From Clostridiales bacterium UBA6981 (GTDB lineage Bacteria; Bacillota; Clostridia; Oscillospirales; Oscillospiraceae): a stretch of 29,464 bases of DNA. Of the stretch, positions 29,345 through 29,464 are shown one piece after another (position 1 is the stretch's first letter; every line of letters starts with the position of its first letter). A model generated the notes under the pieces. The model made no database searches. It saw only the letters and a list, made by a program, of their open reading frames with translations, and had not been told where the DNA came from. The translations under genes and the position numbers were made by a program. The DNA lies in the NCBI GenBank assembly GCA_002450075.1, contig DJYJ01000047.1, positions 1 to 29,464 on the forward strand, read 5' to 3'.

Positions 29345-29382
29345 GGGCTCTTCCTCCTTTTTTCATTCAGTAATAATGTTTT

Positions 29383-29412
29383 ATTATATAAAAGTGCCGC
29401 GCGGCTTGTCAA
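29383..29412 (-). promoter_or_regulatory. met operon promoter
   Basis: Minus-strand perfect TTGACA (29412-29407) and perfect TATAAT (29388-29383) with an 18-nt spacer. The implied leader is only about 35 nt, too short for a SAM riboswitch, T-box or cobalamin riboswitch. The rest of the window end (29413-29464) shows nothing further. Confidence 0.85.
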
Positions 29413-29464
29413 TTCCTCAAAAAAGAAGGAACTGCGAGGGAGTGTAGGGTTTACAATGATGTGT

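Noticed and set aside
29345..29464. SAM riboswitch or T-box before the met operon
   Set aside because: The promoter lies too close to the gene to leave space for a leader RNA, and no T-box or S-box motif is visible.

Overview
The window looks like chromosomal DNA from a high-GC, Gram-positive anaerobe of the Clostridia, most likely the Oscillospirales/gut Ruminococcaceae group. This is an inference from consensus AGGAGG-type ribosome sites, sigma-A-like promoters, a sortase-type SPKTG wall anchor, an ECF S-component without its own energising module, a YitJ-type homocysteine methyltransferase/MTHFR fusion and a class II galT. No rRNA, tRNA, CRISPR array, transposase or phage gene was found by eye. 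Most of the window is very GC-rich. The ORF at 9545-10213 and the Mrr-like gene at 17171-18286 are visibly poorer in GC and are candidates for acquired DNA.

Layout. (1) 1-2220: the 3' part of a TrpB2-type gene converges on a minus-strand pair (DUF4430 protein and ECF S-component). That pair is preceded by a clear cobalamin riboswitch with its own promoter and a possible terminator. (2) 2273-4115: an AbrB-like regulator and a two-gene ABC exporter on the minus strand. Their upstream region carries a 9+9 bp inverted repeat and a perfect 21-bp tandem repeat. (3) 4151-9499: a tightly packed plus-strand cluster of HAD hydrolase, membrane-tethered class-A-beta-lactamase-like protein, phosphodiester glycosidase, degenerate Lgt-like membrane protein and D-lyxose isomerase-type cupin. 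This is the most original gene set in the window. (4) 9503-10446: an atypical membrane-protein ORF lies between two near-identical terminator-derived sequences, followed by a palindromic intergenic repeat element. (5) 10447-12746: DUF1934 protein and glutamate racemase (minus), divergent from a small unknown protein and a GreA-family factor (plus). (6) 12838-17170: galT, a PAP2 phosphatase and a wall-anchored InlB-repeat protein. (7) 17171-22302: a membrane-anchored Mrr-like nuclease, then an SpoU methyltransferase, HD-domain and UvrD-type helicase operon. (8) 22535-24503: a half-size ABC exporter and a 42-residue membrane protein. (9) 24560-29344: a methionine operon coding for a MetH activation-domain protein, a MetH lacking that domain, and a homocysteine methyltransferase/MTHFR fusion.

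How they connect. Two loci concern vitamin B12. The riboswitch-controlled DUF4430/ECF-S pair probably imports cobalamin, and the met operon uses it, with the MetH reactivation domain on a separate polypeptide. The met operon itself has a near-consensus promoter and a leader too short for a riboswitch. Several envelope genes (murI, PAP2, serine hydrolase, phosphodiester glycosidase, Lgt-like, InlB-repeat protein) point to cell-wall or surface-glycan work, but no joint pathway is proven. All reading is by eye. Promoter, operator and start-site calls come from consensus matching and were not computed.
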